From the NCBI GenBank assembly GCA_009760855.2, contig WPIO01000003.1, forward strand, positions 3,284,001-3,348,000: a stretch of 64,000 nucleotides of DNA, written 5' to 3'. The stretch comes from Cristatella mucedo (Eukaryota; Bryozoa; Phylactolaemata; Cristatellidae). Numbering within the stretch: position 1 is the stretch's first letter; each line of letters begins with the position of its first letter. The position numbers and the translations under genes were made by a program. Under the pieces are notes generated by a model. It was given only the letters and a program-made list of their open reading frames with translations. It had not been told where the DNA came from and made no database searches. Shown one piece after another: positions 34,840-48,365 of the stretch.

Positions 34840-37800
34840 AAGTTCAAAGTTGTGTCTGCAGCACAGCTAGTGCAGCAGGCTACTCAGGTATACGATACAA
34901 GCTTACAACCAATTAAAGTATTGATAGCCCTGCCGTAATGGTAGCCTTTTTCCTATAATGTTAGTACTTGAAACTATCCTAACTGAAAAAGTATGCCGAG
35001 ACTTTTAATTTTGCGATTAGATGAAGATATGCTGAAACAGAATTACACAATTTGGCATTAGTTGATCTAAATCCCTGATTAATAGGAAATAAAATGAATT
35101 GATCAAGCGCAAATATAAGTACTGTGAGGTTTAACTGTGCGTGCTCCTCCAAAAGGACTTGGAATTACATAACTGGATTTCATTTGAGGAACACAGTAAA
35201 AATTAGTGCCTGCTTAAACTATAGCACGACCGCCGACAATAGTCCGAGCGTTTGTTAAATCCCGCCTATAGTACTGAAATTCCATTTTCTCTAGAGTTGA
35301 GTCTTGTTTCCTTTTCAATCGTCAGCAGCTGGCAAAAACTCGGCATTGTTGCTAATCTGTTGTCGACTGCGTAATTGCATAATCACGGCACTTCAGACTA
35401 AGTAGCTTCACTTGCTTTCAGTCAAAAAACCAACCAATTTTAGGATCCTCTCTATGGCCTGAATGTTGCTTTAATCAAAAATCACGTGACGAATATCTGA
35501 CCTCCCTTCTCGCCCAGCTTAATTTTGCCCCCACCATTGCTCGTCGATCTGCAGTCATTCCATAGCTACTAGGACTATGTTGAACTCTTTTGGAGATCTG
35601 GCTTTAGGTTTGCTTGCATCGACGGCTAAAGACGCACATATTCCTTTCAGCTTCTCCAGACCCCTGTGAAGTTGTTTACCAATTTGCTGTTTGTGCGTAC
35701 CTTGCATTATCCAGTGCATGTAAAACGAACTAGGATTTCTTTAGTAACCTGCAGACCATGATGCCCTCGTGTTTGCATTTGCATGTCTATCAAAGAATTA
35801 TACTTTTCTTGTCATAACAGAGTAGTTGGTACTACGTTAGCAGCGATTTTTTAATTCACTCTAATATATATATAATATTCTTGACATGGCTGTTCAAAAA
35901 CTTATTAATATTGCTATAATTACTATCGAGGGTCTTATCAGTGCTATCTTTCTGGAAAGAAAAGCACACGTCTTTAAATTTAACAAATGAAAAGCTCACC
36001 AGCTGCAAATTAATATTGAAGTCGTGTAGCTTATAGCACCGGAGCCTTTCTGCTTGAGTATCTCGGGAGCATGTGACTCCATAAACTGACCTGTGAACCC
36101 CACCTGCGCATGATAAGAAGCCTTCTAGCTGACTACAAACAATTCCTACACGTCATCTCATGCGACGAAAGTGTTTTAAATGTTTTCATTGTTGACCAGA
36201 CTGTATCTTATGCATTCACCCGGCAGTTCGCCACGCTGATCAATTACAAGTATGCTTCATTAGCAGGAGCATAACCTCAAGTCCTCTCGAAAAAATAATT
36301 TAGTTGTAATCTCTCTCCCGTCATGAATAATGGCTGCAGAATCTTAATATTTGAGAGTAATAAACTACTGAAGTTACATCTGCTATTTTTTTACGCTTTC
36401 TCTGCTAAAGCCGACCTTTGAGAGTTTTTTCTGGCGGTCGTGCTGTGATAATTCTACGTCATGTACCACTTCAACTGACATCAGGACTCAGCTTTATTTG
36501 CTTAACTTTTTCAAGCTAGAAACGGCTAATTCACATGTTGTGTGAGCTGCTTATTCTTAAAGTTAGCAACAGAAAACTCTCATGCCCAATACTCCCCTTT
36601 GTTTTCTTAGCTTTTGGCAATTATTATGTACACGGTTACGCATATACAATTATAAGCCTGTGATTATGTCTTATTAGATTCGAACATTGATAGTGTAGTG
36701 TAGCCTAGAACAAACGCTAGGATTGCAGAACGTTTAATCCTTCAGTGTGGTAAGTAATCTTGGATTGATTTCCGGTTTCTCGTATAATAGCTAGCTGTGA
36801 CAATGATCTGTTAACTAAAACTTGCGTTTGCCATTAGTACTAATTCTGATAGCTTTTTAGCGGTCTCCATAAACAACCTCCATTTAGAAGAGTGAAGTAT
36901 CTCCCTACAGCTGCATATTTGAATTAATGTTTTAAGGAGCATTAAAGATTTATCTGAGTTAATTGTTTGAAGAGAATTGGCTGGAAATCGAGATAAAATC
37001 TCAGTTTGGCATAGATTCGTTTTGTCAATCGCGTATCGCTGTAGCTGGCTCAGGGGTAATTAAATACAAATGAAAGTGTGCGTGCCGCTTGGATAAAAAT
37101 GTTGAGCGGGATAGAAATGATGATTCATTGTTAAGATGTGGATACATTCAATCTGAACCTTTTCTGACTCTTCATACCAAAGAGTTTTGTGCGTTATTTC
37201 ACAAGGCTTTAACTATATATTTCTATATATTGGGCTGAGTATTAGAGGAGATACTAATCAAGCAGCAAAATTACAATAAGCTGAAGTAGCGAGAAGATGG
37301 CTGTCAGCTGAAGCTATGTTTGCCATTCTTAGAGTTCTACCGGCAAATCTAGCGTTGAAATCTATAAATTAAAAAACAGGACCTGGCTGAAGACAATGTT
37401 TGATGCATTTTTCACCGTGACTTTGTTCAAGGTATTCCTTAATTTTATTAAGATATTTACTCAAAAATATCACTGCCCTTCCTAAGGCAGGTCTTAATTA
37501 TTTCATACTTCTGTTGTGACATTTTACGCTGGCTGTAGTTAAACTTTCATCAATCTCTAGCATTGAATTAAAAATTAATTTAAGTCTAAGAGTCTCTCTA
37601 GAATAGTTTGAAATTATAGGAAAAATTTCGTTTGCATTCAGCCGTAAGTACTTTACGGATAGTCGTGCACCCTTGATGATGCAGTGCCTGTTTAATCCTT
37701 TGTGCATATATTAGACTATTTTGAATATAAGTAATGAGGATTATACCATTGGGGCCAGCTATAATTTTTCCGGTGCCTAAAATACTCTTTCTGAAATAAT

Positions 37801-37850
37801 AATTGGGAGAAACGAAGCTAAGCAATGGCAATCAAAATTAGCTGTTTTAC
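34840..37850. other. No gene or repeat recognised
   Basis: About 3 kb of AT-rich unique DNA. There are no long open frames, no LINE motifs and no RNA genes seen. It would correspond to sequence left of window position 1 in the other duplicate, if the duplication extends this far. Confidence 0.45.
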
Positions 37851-38005
37851 AGGTGCACTCTCCGGAAAGGCTGATAGCCCTAGTCTTCAACTTTTTGCTA
37901 CCCCATAATAGCATAATTTGCTCAATCATATCCTTTGACTGTCCTGTTAAATTCCATAAGTTCTGGAAATGTGCAGCTCTTTCCAGATTATCAAGCATAA
38001 CTGCT
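37851..38005 (-). CDS. Candidate internal exon, unrecognised protein
   Basis: Minus-strand acceptor CTTCCATAG and donor CCT|GTAAAA flank 155 nt open in one frame: AVMLDNLERAAHFQNLWNLT, then GQSKDMIEQIMLLWGSKKLK. It is helical and charged in appearance. The corresponding part of copy A lies outside the window, so conservation cannot be tested here. Confidence 0.25.
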
Positions 38006-39290
38006 CTATGGAAGCATAAATGCACAAATAACAATAGGAGCATGTTTTAATGCATGAAACGTAATTTCACAAGTTGAGACTATAGTTAGCAATTATTATG
38101 AGTAACATAATTATTTTGTCATTAAGCGTTCCTATCTTTAAAGATTGGCAGAGTGCTGTATTTTTAACGATACAGTGTCAACAGTCGAGGGAAATATCTT
38201 CAAACTGCCTTGTTTCAACTTTGCTCACTACTCTTGGTATGCCATCAACAAAGATAACTACACGGGTATAATCAAGGTATGTGATAAGTCAAAAACTGTA
38301 GCTTGAACTGTTTCAACCGCCTCAGAATTATATGCTTTGTCACCAAACTGTCGGGACATTACCTTGCTAACTCGGTTGAAAACATTTTTTATATAGTCAG
38401 CTATTTCCCTTATTTTCACGCAATCGTTTGATATCTGAATAAATTCAGCGAATCCTTGTAATTACCTTCCAGTCAATGAACCATATTTGATCTAGTTAAT
38501 TCACATTTGCAAAGCGGACCTTACATTCCAACATAAATGACCACTTATCATATGGTTTCAAAGCATGAAATTTGCTAACCAATGATATACAGTGGCCCAC
38601 CCGACCCTTTCACGGGCAAAAATAAAATCTGAAAATTTTTAATTGATGCCCCGCAATAAAATGAGCTTTTCTAAAATTTCTTTCTGCTGATCTGCTTAAA
38701 TTGCCTATAGAAATACTATAATCACCCCACGATGACTGAGGAATAAATTGAAGCCTATGATAAGCCGAATTGGTGTCTTTAAACTGTCTTTAAAGACTAT
38801 CATCTCCATTGGGGTAGCATTGTGAAAGGTTTCCTAGGCTAATGATTAATTTTTAAATTGAAAACTTGACTCTCAAATAAAATAGTGCACATACTCAGTT
38901 TTAATAATACGCAAACTGCATTATTTTAATGACGGAGTGCATGTTGCATAATATACGTTGGGTCAGCTTCTATTCCACGAGAGATGCGTAAGATTTAAAA
39001 CACTAATTTCCTGGGCTTAGTATATGGCAAATTTTAGATAACGTGAGCAGCGAAAACTACAATGCACACTAACATTTATGATAGCAATTTTAGTTTTCCT
39101 TTTTACATTTTTAGTGTAATTCCTAATCATTGTTGGTAGCGATAGCGATGACAAACCTTGATGACAATATACAAAATTAGTTCTTCTAAAAAAGTCACCA
39201 GTGGTAGTGAATTCACTGAAATTAACACGGGTGTCGCAATTATGCCAGTGTAGAAGCTTCAGCGTATTCGCCTGGTGTCAAATAACCATT

Positions 39291-39496
39291 CCATATATAT
39301 AAACATATATATTTATTTTTATATTTATATATATATATATTTATTTATTCATCTATCTAGATATATATATATATATTTATTTATTTATTTATCTATTTAG
39401 ATAGATATATTTACTTGGATATATTTATTTATTTATTTATCTATTTAGATATATATGTATATATGTATATATATGTATATATATATATATATATAT

Positions 39497-39570
<74 letters not shown>
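39291..39570. repeat. Long AT-rich microsatellite tract
   Basis: (TA)n with TATT/TAGA variants over about 280 bp. The ORF made of Ile/Tyr is an artefact. It is absent from the matching position in copy A. Confidence 0.95.
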
Positions 39571-39574
<4 letters not shown>

Positions 39575-40284
39575 TAGTGTTATCAGAGCTGTCTTTTATT
39601 CGAGCATTACATTTAGGTTAAGCCAGTATTTCAAAAAGCGATCAGACGTTTATCTTTATAAAAGTAGCCATTATATTTTATTATTTTATAAAGGTATTCT
39701 TAGAAAAACTAAAGGACATTTCTGGCGTATCGCCTCCTTACGAGCACTTTATAGGTCTAATGTGGTCGTGGCCTTTAAACCCAACCTTCTAACCCAAGCG
39801 TTAATACTTAAAGCTATCAACAAGCTTATATAGTTCGTGATGCTAGGACAGCAGGAAGCTAACATGGGATTTTGGTATTTCTACATGTGTTGTTTATTGT
39901 ATCACTTAAAATTTCCAGTTCTGTTCACTTAATTGTCAACAAATATTGAGTGAAGTCAGAAGCTAGGACGGAATTTAAACTGTTGATTACAGTATTTTAG
40001 TTTATAGGTTAGCTTATTCAGCAGGTTCATTTTTATATCTGCAGAAGAGCGTTAATGGCTGGGCTATCGCCCAGCTTGCATTAAACAGTAAGTAATTGTC
40101 TGATGCTTGATTAACGTGCTTCACAAAAATCTGTATGAGAATCAGTTACTAAGGTTTAAGTGACTTGCATTGTATCACTTGTAGACAAGTATGCACAGGC
40201 AGGCAAGTATCATGCTTAGACAAGTGAGCAAAAGCAAACACAAAGTTACTCAGGGACATTGGTGATTAGGACCACTGGCCAGTA

Positions 40285-40462
40285 GGGCTGGCCTAGTTTG
40301 GCCCAGTGATTGAGATGCTCGCCCATACCGATCTCAGGATTAATTCTTTCGATGACAGAGATCATGTGCTTAAGCCCAGTGTCAAATGCGAATTGCTTGA
40401 ATATAGATTAATTTCTTTTGGGGCGCTATGCAAATAAATTGTATTCATTTATTTATATTTAG
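40285..40462 (+). mobile_element. Degenerate tRNA-derived SINE (copy B)
   Basis: The 5' part is GGCTGGCCTAGTTTGGCCCA followed by TGATTGAGATGCTCGCCC, comparable to the head of the SINE at 34,683-34,835. The 3' part TTTTGGGGCGCTATGCAAAT matches the shared LINE/SINE hairpin. It is orthologous to 1,545-1,722 in copy A. Confidence 0.6.
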
Positions 40463-41094
40463 CATACACTCAATCATGCACTGGTAAGACCCAAAGTACA
40501 CAGGAACCGAAAACACCAGTTCATTCAAGTAAAGGAAAGTCGATGTGAGCAGGTGCGCATTAAATCTATACTTCATCGATGTTAAGTCATTACAGATAGT
40601 GATCATTCATGAAATAAGTTACAGAGAATAATTGCATGTCAGCTGATAGCTTTATCATCAAATAATTTCAATTTATTAAGAAGACTTGCTAAATGAGTAT
40701 TTGCTTAGGCGCGTGTGGAGAGAAGCAAATTGTGTTTTGTTAAGTCTCAAACAAAGTCTCTCCTGCATTTTAATAAGTGGCATCAAACCAGAGATTCAAT
40801 TTGCATAAAAGGTTTAGGCCGGCCAAATTTATTGTGAGATCTTGGTAGCTAAAGCTAACGCTAAGTAATGGATTGATTTGCTTTATGTAGGAAAAATTTA
40901 TTATTTCTACCGTTTATCTATTCTAACATTGAGGACCACAGTATAGATTTTTTGGTATTGAGAATATTAACAAGGCCTAAAGCTGGCATAAACCTTGTTA
41001 TTTTTCTTTAATGGTTGCTGAAAGCTTAGTGGTGAAATATTTGTTGATTAGGAATAAATTACAGAATACAAGCGGGCCAATCAAGTGGCTACAG

Positions 41095-42245
41095 CGATGA
41101 ATATTTTGAAAAGCGGCATCCCGAGATCCGGCATAAGAATTTTAAGGTAAGACCACACCGAAAATTAGATGCTAAGTTGTAAAGTTGGGCCACTACTCGT
41201 CCTAGAGTCTTTGATCGGAACGGAGTAGGAAGATGAATTAGGGGGAAGTTTTTCAAGTTCTTCTGGTTCACGGGGATTCTTAATACAGTAAAGGCCTAGA
41301 AATATCCTCAGAAAAACGCTGGGGCAAATGCTGAGGCTGAGGACAGATTTACCAAGCTACTGCATGCTGGGTAGCATTGAATCTGAGCCTCTCGAAATAG
41401 TAGAGATAGGTGTGGGTTCCAGAGGGCTAACAGTCTTCTTAGAGTGGTTGATGAACTTCGGAATCAGCTCATCAGAAGCAGGCTTGGGTCTGGTCATTGA
41501 GGACTGTCAGGGAATGGAGATTAAAGATTCCAGGAAGGATATCCCTTTTTGGATCGGCTCTCTGATGTTGCCACCCTGTTTGACAAAGCAGCTAGAGAAA
41601 TGGTGGCCTAAGTGACGTAAAGGATCATTTGTTACGGTTTATATTTGGGAGTTGCAAAGGAGGGGTGAATGTAATAGAAGGTAAGAGTATACAGTCGCAT
41701 GAGAATTTCAGGTAAAGATTTTGTCGTGTGGCAGATGTAAGCCCATGCAAATGATGAATGATAGAAAATTATTCTGCAAAAGGAAAATTCCGTCCATGTG
41801 GGTCAGTTGGGTTGCCGTAGTGATTATGTAATCACTCAGAATAAGGCATGGACAAATTCTGGATGACGGAATTGAAAAAAAGTCTGAAAAGTAAAACACT
41901 GAAGTGAGTATTTGCACCTGGGCATTATTAGACTGACACCATTAACAGACGGCATTCAGATGAGCTCACTTCAAAGAATTTTAAGTATTTATTCGATGGG
42001 AATACAATATTTGATAATACGGCAAGGTACTCGCAATAATTCCAACTCCACCACCAGTCTTACTAGATGGCGAGTTTGAAAGAAATGGAAGCCTTAAGGA
42101 CGACTTCAGTTATTATCAGGCAGTACCTGAATTTCAATCAAGTATCGCTCACGACAAGCAGCTCAAAGGCGCGGACCCTAATCACATCACATAGTTATAG
42201 GGGATACTGACATAGAACGCGCATCACATGGGCATAGTTTAAGAA
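41095..42245 (-). mobile_element. Degenerate LINE family A-like fragment
   Basis: Antisense similarity to the family A linker and RT fingers: GGCCACTACTCGTCCTAGAG near 41,189 compares with the region near 50,880, GGGTTCCAGAGGGCTAACAG near 41,413 with 51,101, and GGATCGGCTCTCTGATGTTG near 41,552 with 51,240. Many substitutions make it an old copy, present in copy B only. The end toward 42,245 is uncertain. Confidence 0.55.
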
Positions 42246-42278
42246 CGGCCCTTGCTGTTTTAGTGAGGTAAAGTACGG

Positions 42279-42517
42279 CGGCGGAGCCAGGACTTACAGG
42301 TTTGAGCGAGGCAGCTCCAAGCTCCTTCTGACGCAATGACATGGCTACCACTTAATAGTATATGAAAAAACTGAAAAATCTATATGACTCATTGTTTCGC
42401 ATCTTCACGCTGCTCCTGCTTCTTGGGACTGGGTAAATTTGCCCCGGGACATAGGTACTTCCCTTCGTCCGGGGTGAGGGGGGCAATAGCCCCCCTGCTC
42501 TCTGGCTTCGCCTCTGG
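42279..42517. mobile_element. MITE-like element, about 239 bp
   Basis: The left end reads CGGCGGAGCCAGGAC and the right end is TGGCTTCGCCTCTGG, whose complement is CCAGAGGCGAAGCCA. Next to the right end is an internal palindromic GGGGGGCAATAGCCCCCC. Ends and length match 285-521. No transposase reading frame is present, and the small ORFs on both strands over it are shadows. Confidence 0.5.
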
Positions 42518-43939
42518 GAAAAAACTAACCAGGGAAAGCAAATCGCTGCACTTTTCGAGTGAAATGGAAATGCTCACTGGCTTTCAATGATTGAATAAAT
42601 TCTAGACACTCCTCCCTTATCACTCTCTGACTTTACATTGGCTTCCGGTGAGAATACGCAGCTTCCATAATCTGGCGAAGGCAGTACCGTCCGTAAATTT
42701 CTTTTGAGCGGCAATGACTAGACAATTATAAGCATAAATGAGAGTACAGAATTGCTATGTCGTTAAAGGTCTGTGACACTATACTTTCGGAAGGCCAGGG
42801 TGTGGGAATATATACCGCCAGAATGGCGGCGTGTGCAGAAGCACATGCTGACAAGATGATGGAATTGCGTGCCGAATCGGCGCGGAATCGCGTGCCAAAA
42901 ATAATGTGCGCGCCGTCACAAATTTCGACAGCATGATGCTCATGGGAGCATAGGCTAACAGGACGGCTTGCACATGCAGCTAGCGGTTGAAGTCAGCAGA
43001 TGCGTAATTTCTCTGGCGCTCTAGTCAAAAGAAGCACTCAAGCTTCAAAAAGGGTATCAGCTGTCTTATACTACGAGTTCAACTGTTGTCGGAACTTTTA
43101 GTGGAGTTCACAAAATTCTGCACCAGTCAGAAAGTCGCACTCGGTGAGCCTGAGTTTAAAATGGACTCCGCATACGTTAGAGGTCAGAGGTGTAATAAAG
43201 CTAGACATTAAAAAGAACAGGGTTACGGGCGATAGCGGTTGCTGCCGTATTCTACTGTCACCTGCGTAGATGCGCTCGTGCAGAGCTCTTTCAGAGAGTG
43301 CTTAGATGTCCTTTCGCTCGCCTAAGCTTGCCATTGTCTAATGGTCATCGACTTTGAAGCCTCGAGCGCCGCTTACTTGCTTCATCGATTCGCACTATCC
43401 TAGCGAGGGTCAACACTAAGCATCACCTGTACAAACTTCTGTCTAATTTCAAGTGTGTTCCCATAATTCCCAAGAAAATGTTCACTCACAGGCTCCTTCT
43501 CTGGTTGCTCACCAGGTGATCGCTTTGAGTGAAATGCGAGCGAACGGATTTGGGTAATAAACTCCCTTAAAAATGCGACGTCTTGCTATGCCACTTAGGC
43601 GGAGACGACGAAGCTCGAAACATCATGTACGATACATTTAGCGCGAGCTAATTTGTCATGCATGAACTTTAACTTTTTGCATGTACGAACACAAAATCTA
43701 AGAACTGTGACAATTTACGGACATCGTTCATCTGCTGTGGTCTTTTAATAATGGAAATACTAGTATAAAATATTAGATAACTACCAAACTATAGTTAATT
43801 AAAAAGAAGAATGTCCAATGGTTGGCCGTAACATGCAGAAATTCAAAGCACACCGTCACATTCAGAACAAATCACTTGAAGGAAGAAAATGCTGTACGGA
43901 AAAGTGTGCTTTTTCAGCTTCTGCTTAATTTCGCAAGTC

Positions 43940-44790
43940 GAGGGGATTTCGCAGCGTCCGTCTGGAGGATTTTCATGCTTTGGAAGCACGCGAACTAAAG
44001 GCACGGTCTACAAAAGACTTCAAGTTGGTTCGACGCACAGCTAATTGCATTGATTCAGAAGAGCTGGAGTTAAGATGCCTAGTCTGATTAAGAACTCGTT
44101 TGGGTACAACCAGAGCAAGTGAATAAAGAAACCTTATTTGAATGACGAAATCTAATAGTCAAATAGCTGCTTGATGGGGTTCCGGCGCAGGTTACTTAGA
44201 AGTGGTTTTATGCGACAGATATGAAGCTCACGACAGAAAAGCCTAGCTACAGCCTTTTCCAATAAAGATCGGTGCCTTATTGTACAGGCCGGTATACCTC
44301 GCGATGCAGACGCAGCAGGGGAGATGTGTTAGCCAACACTGTTGCAAAGATTAGGCCTTCCCGTTCCTGAAAGATTCTACGATCCCCCATGACTACTAAG
44401 TTGCTTTTATTGTCCATAAACTTGAGAAATTCTTGTTACCATCCAAATACCGATGTCAGAAAATATGCTTCAAAGGATTTGAGAGCGTTTGACATGCTGG
44501 AAAATGGAGATAGATTAAAGCAAAAGCATCCCTGTGTTTGATCTGCATAAAAGTTAAAGCTTAGATTGCACTTCGCTATTGCACCGACCGTAAAGGAGAG
44601 TAAACATTGTGAAAAGAATTTCATTTCTATGACAAATCCCTGTGTTACCAGAGATCCGTGCCAGAGGCACAACTAGGGTAGTTTCAGGCTCGAACTACCA
44701 AGGCGGTACAAACAGTGCGGTGCTGCTGAATTTCGGCATTCCGAGGCACCTTGCAAAGAGAAGTATCAGCAGGTCATGAACTCTGACCGG
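43940..44790 (-). mobile_element. Old LINE family A-like fragment (copy B)
   Basis: Orthologous to 5,645-6,665 in copy A. Antisense RT and C-terminal family A phrases are recognisable (GGAAGCACGCGAACTAAAGG near 43,982, CATTGTGAAAAGAATTTC near 44,607). It is slightly better preserved than in copy A and has no hairpin at the site equivalent to 5,938. Confidence 0.55.
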
Positions 44791-44859
44791 GTTATATATT
44801 GGCTTTCGAAGTACATTTTAGGGGTTACTGTAGGCTTATGACTCTACCAAAGTTTAACC

Positions 44860-45420
44860 CGTCTATATGGTCATTTTTACTACTATCTTGTTTCCATATT
44901 GCTTGTATCCTGCTTCGGTTTTCATTCTTGAACCTGATAGATTTACTTTCCCACCAGGCTAAGTATCGTATCTCCCACTTTTCTGAATCTAATCTTTTAG
45001 CTACACCTCGTGCGATCCTCAAATCCTTTAGAAACCGTGTCGTTAGTTCATAAGCTCCGAAAGCCTGTAACTCACTTCCGACTAGCGTTACGATATCCCC
45101 TGACTCGACCACTTTAAAAATAAGCTAAAAAAGCATCTATTGTTCGCACCATGTATTGGTTCCGCAAAAATCATTCTTAGTGAGCGAATGCGTGCTGACA
45201 CTGTGCAAGCTTCCACTAACCTTATATATAAATGCTGACCCTAGGCATATTCTTTGTTACCAGGTTATGCTTGTTGTCATTGACCGTGCTACCAGCAATC
45301 ATTCAACCGTGCTTACTTTGCAGCTTACGTAAAGCGCCTAGAAAGAGATAAATTTCTCTGAGGACGATATGCAAATTTATTCTTAAGATAATTATTATTA
45401 TTATTAGAAGAAGTCTAAAC
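44860..45420 (+). mobile_element. LINE family A 3' fragment with tail (copy B)
   Basis: The plus strand reads LLSHQAKYRISHFSESNLLA, then the family 3' UTR, the hairpin (AAAGCGCCTAGAAAGAGATA near 45,333) and an (ATT)n tail near 45,400. It is orthologous to 6,690-6,955, so insertion preceded the duplication. It is 5'-truncated. Confidence 0.75.
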
Positions 45421-45609
45421 TTTCTGTTTGTGTATCATTCGCTCTTGCTTCCAACTTGCTCCACCTCTAAAGCTGTCATCGGGAATTGCTTTTGATAGGT
45501 TAAATGTAGGAGCTGGCACTCCGTGATGCAACTCCCGGTGACCTTAAGCTTCCAAGATAGTCATTATCGCACGGTGCCTCATCATCTGATTATTATGAAT
45601 TTAAATGCA

Positions 45610-46150
45610 ATGTTTCCCCTTCTTTAACTGCACAAAGTCGCAAAAACTAAGTGAGTGTTATGCAGGTGAGTGTCTATACCCACTCAAATCAGCGGCAACT
45701 GTCGGTAGGCATACGATAGCCTGTCGACTTCATCTCGTCCAACAATAAAAAAGTGAGAAGCATAGCTGATTCAGAGAGACGTTGAGGTAGTGAGAACCGT
45801 GGAAGTGGCAGCTCATGACGGCTGGAAAAAAATGTTCACAGTCGGCAGCAGGAGAATGGATGTCGCTGTATGTGAACTATGTCTTTACGGTCTTAAGGGA
45901 AAATAAAATGAATGGGAGCAGCTAATGTATAGTCCCAGAAGGCCTGAGCACATGAAGCTGCAACTGGTGCAGCAGTTCAGCTAGGTTTGAAGGAGCCAAG
46001 CTGTAGTGGGCTTTGTTGGTCAGCACAAAAACTGTACTCTGTATTCGTTGAATAACGGGAAGCCATCGAAGGTCATTCAGCAAAGTAGACACGCGATCAA
46101 ACCTCTGGGATTTGTTAGCCAGTTTTGCAGCCATATTCATCACCAGTGGA
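45610..46150 (-). mobile_element. LINE family B fragment, degenerate
   Basis: The minus strand contains NMAAKLANKSQRFDRVSTLL and RWLPVIQRIQSTVFVLTNKA, the family B C-terminal block. The 3' end near 45,610-45,680 keeps the TATGCAGG phrase seen at 15,120. It is not seen at the corresponding place of copy A. Confidence 0.75.
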
Positions 46151-46989
46151 ATATGACATGGTCACAGTTCTCACAAACATGTACTCTCGCGGAGCGCTTC
46201 AGTAATCTCTCTGGTCAATTCATCCATCAAGCTTTTTAAAGCAATGAAAAATGCGTGTCTCTGACAGAGCCTGTGACTGGTCGTTTGTTTGGTATTGTCT
46301 TAGTCTTGGCCATGAAGAACAGCGCTAGCTCAGCTTCTGAGTTGTCACTTATCCTTCGTTGAGTCTTGAACCACCCCAAGTCTTGGTCACGTATTCATCA
46401 AAGATTAAAGGAGAAGCCCGTGAGCGAAACTTAAAAAAGACTAGCCGTGAAACCTCGGCACTGGATGCTCTCAAGAAACTGATGAGTGACTGGAGATCTC
46501 CGTAATCGCATTCCCCAGCGCCACTTAAACCAGCGGTGCCCTCACCCCTAGTTGCAAGATAAAAGTTCAGCACGCCGGAGACGCCCCTCGCTGAAAACCC
46601 ATGAACGGCATTAAAAGATTTAGAATACTTCTTTTTCTGACAATCTGAAACACTACGCCACGATTGCAGTCCGGAAACCTGTTTTTCGGCCTCGCTCTAT
46701 AAAGAACGCGGTTATAAATGCACAGAGCTTTAGCCCTCACCGAATGTACTCAGCCAAGCAAGTTGATTAGAGCCATCAGAAAACGAAATGAGTTTCCCAT
46801 CTATGCAAAACACTTCGACGCTGCAAAATGAAAGTGCGCCACTCAGAAAGAAGTTCTCGGAAAGAAGAGTTTATTCTCTCCGAATAAAAAGGTTGCACGC
46901 GACATCCGAATAGCATGAAGTTTTGCGCCAAATGAGCGCCGCCAGTAATGCGGCTCTTTGCATCTCTCCGAATAAATTAGAGCACTGAC

Positions 46990-47460
46990 TTTCGGACTGT
47001 CTGAAGCTTCTTTCGGCCGAAAGAGCATCGCCTTGCATGGGTCTTTATAATTGTTGGAAGCGAAATCTTACCCGCCCTTTTGCAGCGTGAAGCATTCACG
47101 TCTAGTGCACGGTGCCAGGTTAGATCACTCTTGTAAGGAGAATGGCATACCTACTGTCTGCTGGCCATAAAGGTAAGGAAGGCCTCATTTTCCAGCCACT
47201 CTAAAGCATGAGAGCTCCTTGCAAAGGAAATCCTCAGAATGAGCCTTCTCCATGAACTGACTCTAAAAAGTGCAGACCGGCACACCGTCCCAGCCTTTTT
47301 TGAGCCGCAGTTACGAACAAATGCACTTACACATGACCGCCGTCCAAGTGAAAACAAGATGACAGCTGCTCGCCAAAGGCCCGCCACCCCTCCTGCTCCC
47401 GTCGCAGCTGAACCGGAAGTGTTGCACGGCATCCCGGTCACCATCTCGAGGCACTAAAAC
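46990..47460. promoter_or_regulatory. Conserved block, possible promoter region (copy B)
   Basis: Paralog of 7,290-7,735. It holds TTTCGGCCGAAA at 47,011-47,022 inside a longer palindrome (CTTTCGGCCGAAAG), an ACCGGAAGT ETS consensus at 47,412-47,420 and a single ACCATCTCGAGG unit near 47,439. It is locally GC-rich and ends about 630 bp upstream of the penultimate CTHRC1-like exon. ETS-type ACCGGAAGT boxes are typical of TATA-less animal promoters. The regulatory role is inferred. Confidence 0.35.
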
Positions 47461-48091
47461 ATCACATCCATCACATCCAACTCACTGAGCGATTTGTCAT
47501 ATGTTCCTTGGAGGATGAGTAGTTCACCCTGGTCAGTTCAATTTACATAGCAGTCTCATAACCATGGTTTTTCTAAAAATGGACATTGTGCTTCTAACAG
47601 TTAAGAAAGTGGACGTATTTTAAAAGTTCGCTAGTTATGTTCTGTCCTATGCGGAAAAACAATCCTCTCAGTTCGTGCGTTCTGCAAGCATGGTCCATCT
47701 ACTAACGCCGATATGTACTCTGACTTGACGAAATTCAAAGCAAAGCTTAAGACCCATATTTCCCTTAACGTTCTTACAACCGACTTAAAGTGTTTTAAAA
47801 AGATTTACTTTTCTTTCGATTTCAAGCAGTCATACTTTTACAGGAGTATTATCAGTATTTATATAGCTGTATTTGATAATTAAGAAAATATGTGCTGCTC
47901 ACCAGTCAATACCAGGATTTTAGATTTTTTTCCTTGACTTGTAACTTACATTTACTAAAATGTATTGCAACCTACTAATTTGTAGCTCCGGTGCTTTCTA
48001 TCGACTGCAGGATTGTGCAGCTTAAAATATGTCAACCAGAGCTTCTTGCTTTGCAATTCGGCTTCGTTTTCCTAGCTATTGCACTTTGTAG

Positions 48092-48284
48092 AGCATCATC
48101 TACAGCAAGTGGTCAAGCACGAGCGGCCTTCACATACACCTGGTCGGAGACACTAGGGCCTATGGCGAACCTGCTTGTTGCTACTGGTACTTCACTATTG
48201 ACGGATACCAATGTGCCAATCCTGGTTCCACTGCAGGAATTTTATATACATATCCTACTGTATTATACCACAGTCCTCTCGTCA
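48092..48284 (+). CDS. CTHRC1-like C-terminal domain, penultimate exon (copy B)
   Basis: The acceptor is CACTTTGTAG and the donor CA|GTAAGT. The frame from AGC reads SIIYSKWSSTSGLHIHLVGD, then TRAYGEPACCYWYFTIDGYQ and CANPGSTAGILY. It has the same 193-nt length and the same phases as copy A. The Cys pair, WYFTIDG and the following Cys, the core of the CTHRC1 domain, are kept. No stop or frameshift is present, so both paralogs may be functional. Roughly two thirds of the base differences from copy A change the amino acid, mostly near the exon's 3' end. A longer open frame in another phase overlaps and is not the gene. Confidence 0.75.
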
Positions 48285-48365
48285 GTAAGTTTTACAAACA
48301 AATTCTTAGGTGTTTGCTTGATTTTTGCCCTTGACGAGTCTTATTTGCATACGCTTTCGCTGTAG

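Noticed and set aside
39415-39621. Ile/Tyr-rich frame
   Set aside because: Translation of an AT microsatellite.
41328-41615. 95-codon frame as a host gene
   Set aside because: Its DNA aligns in antisense with the family A LINE linker region (51,100-51,300), so it is a shadow of a degenerate element.
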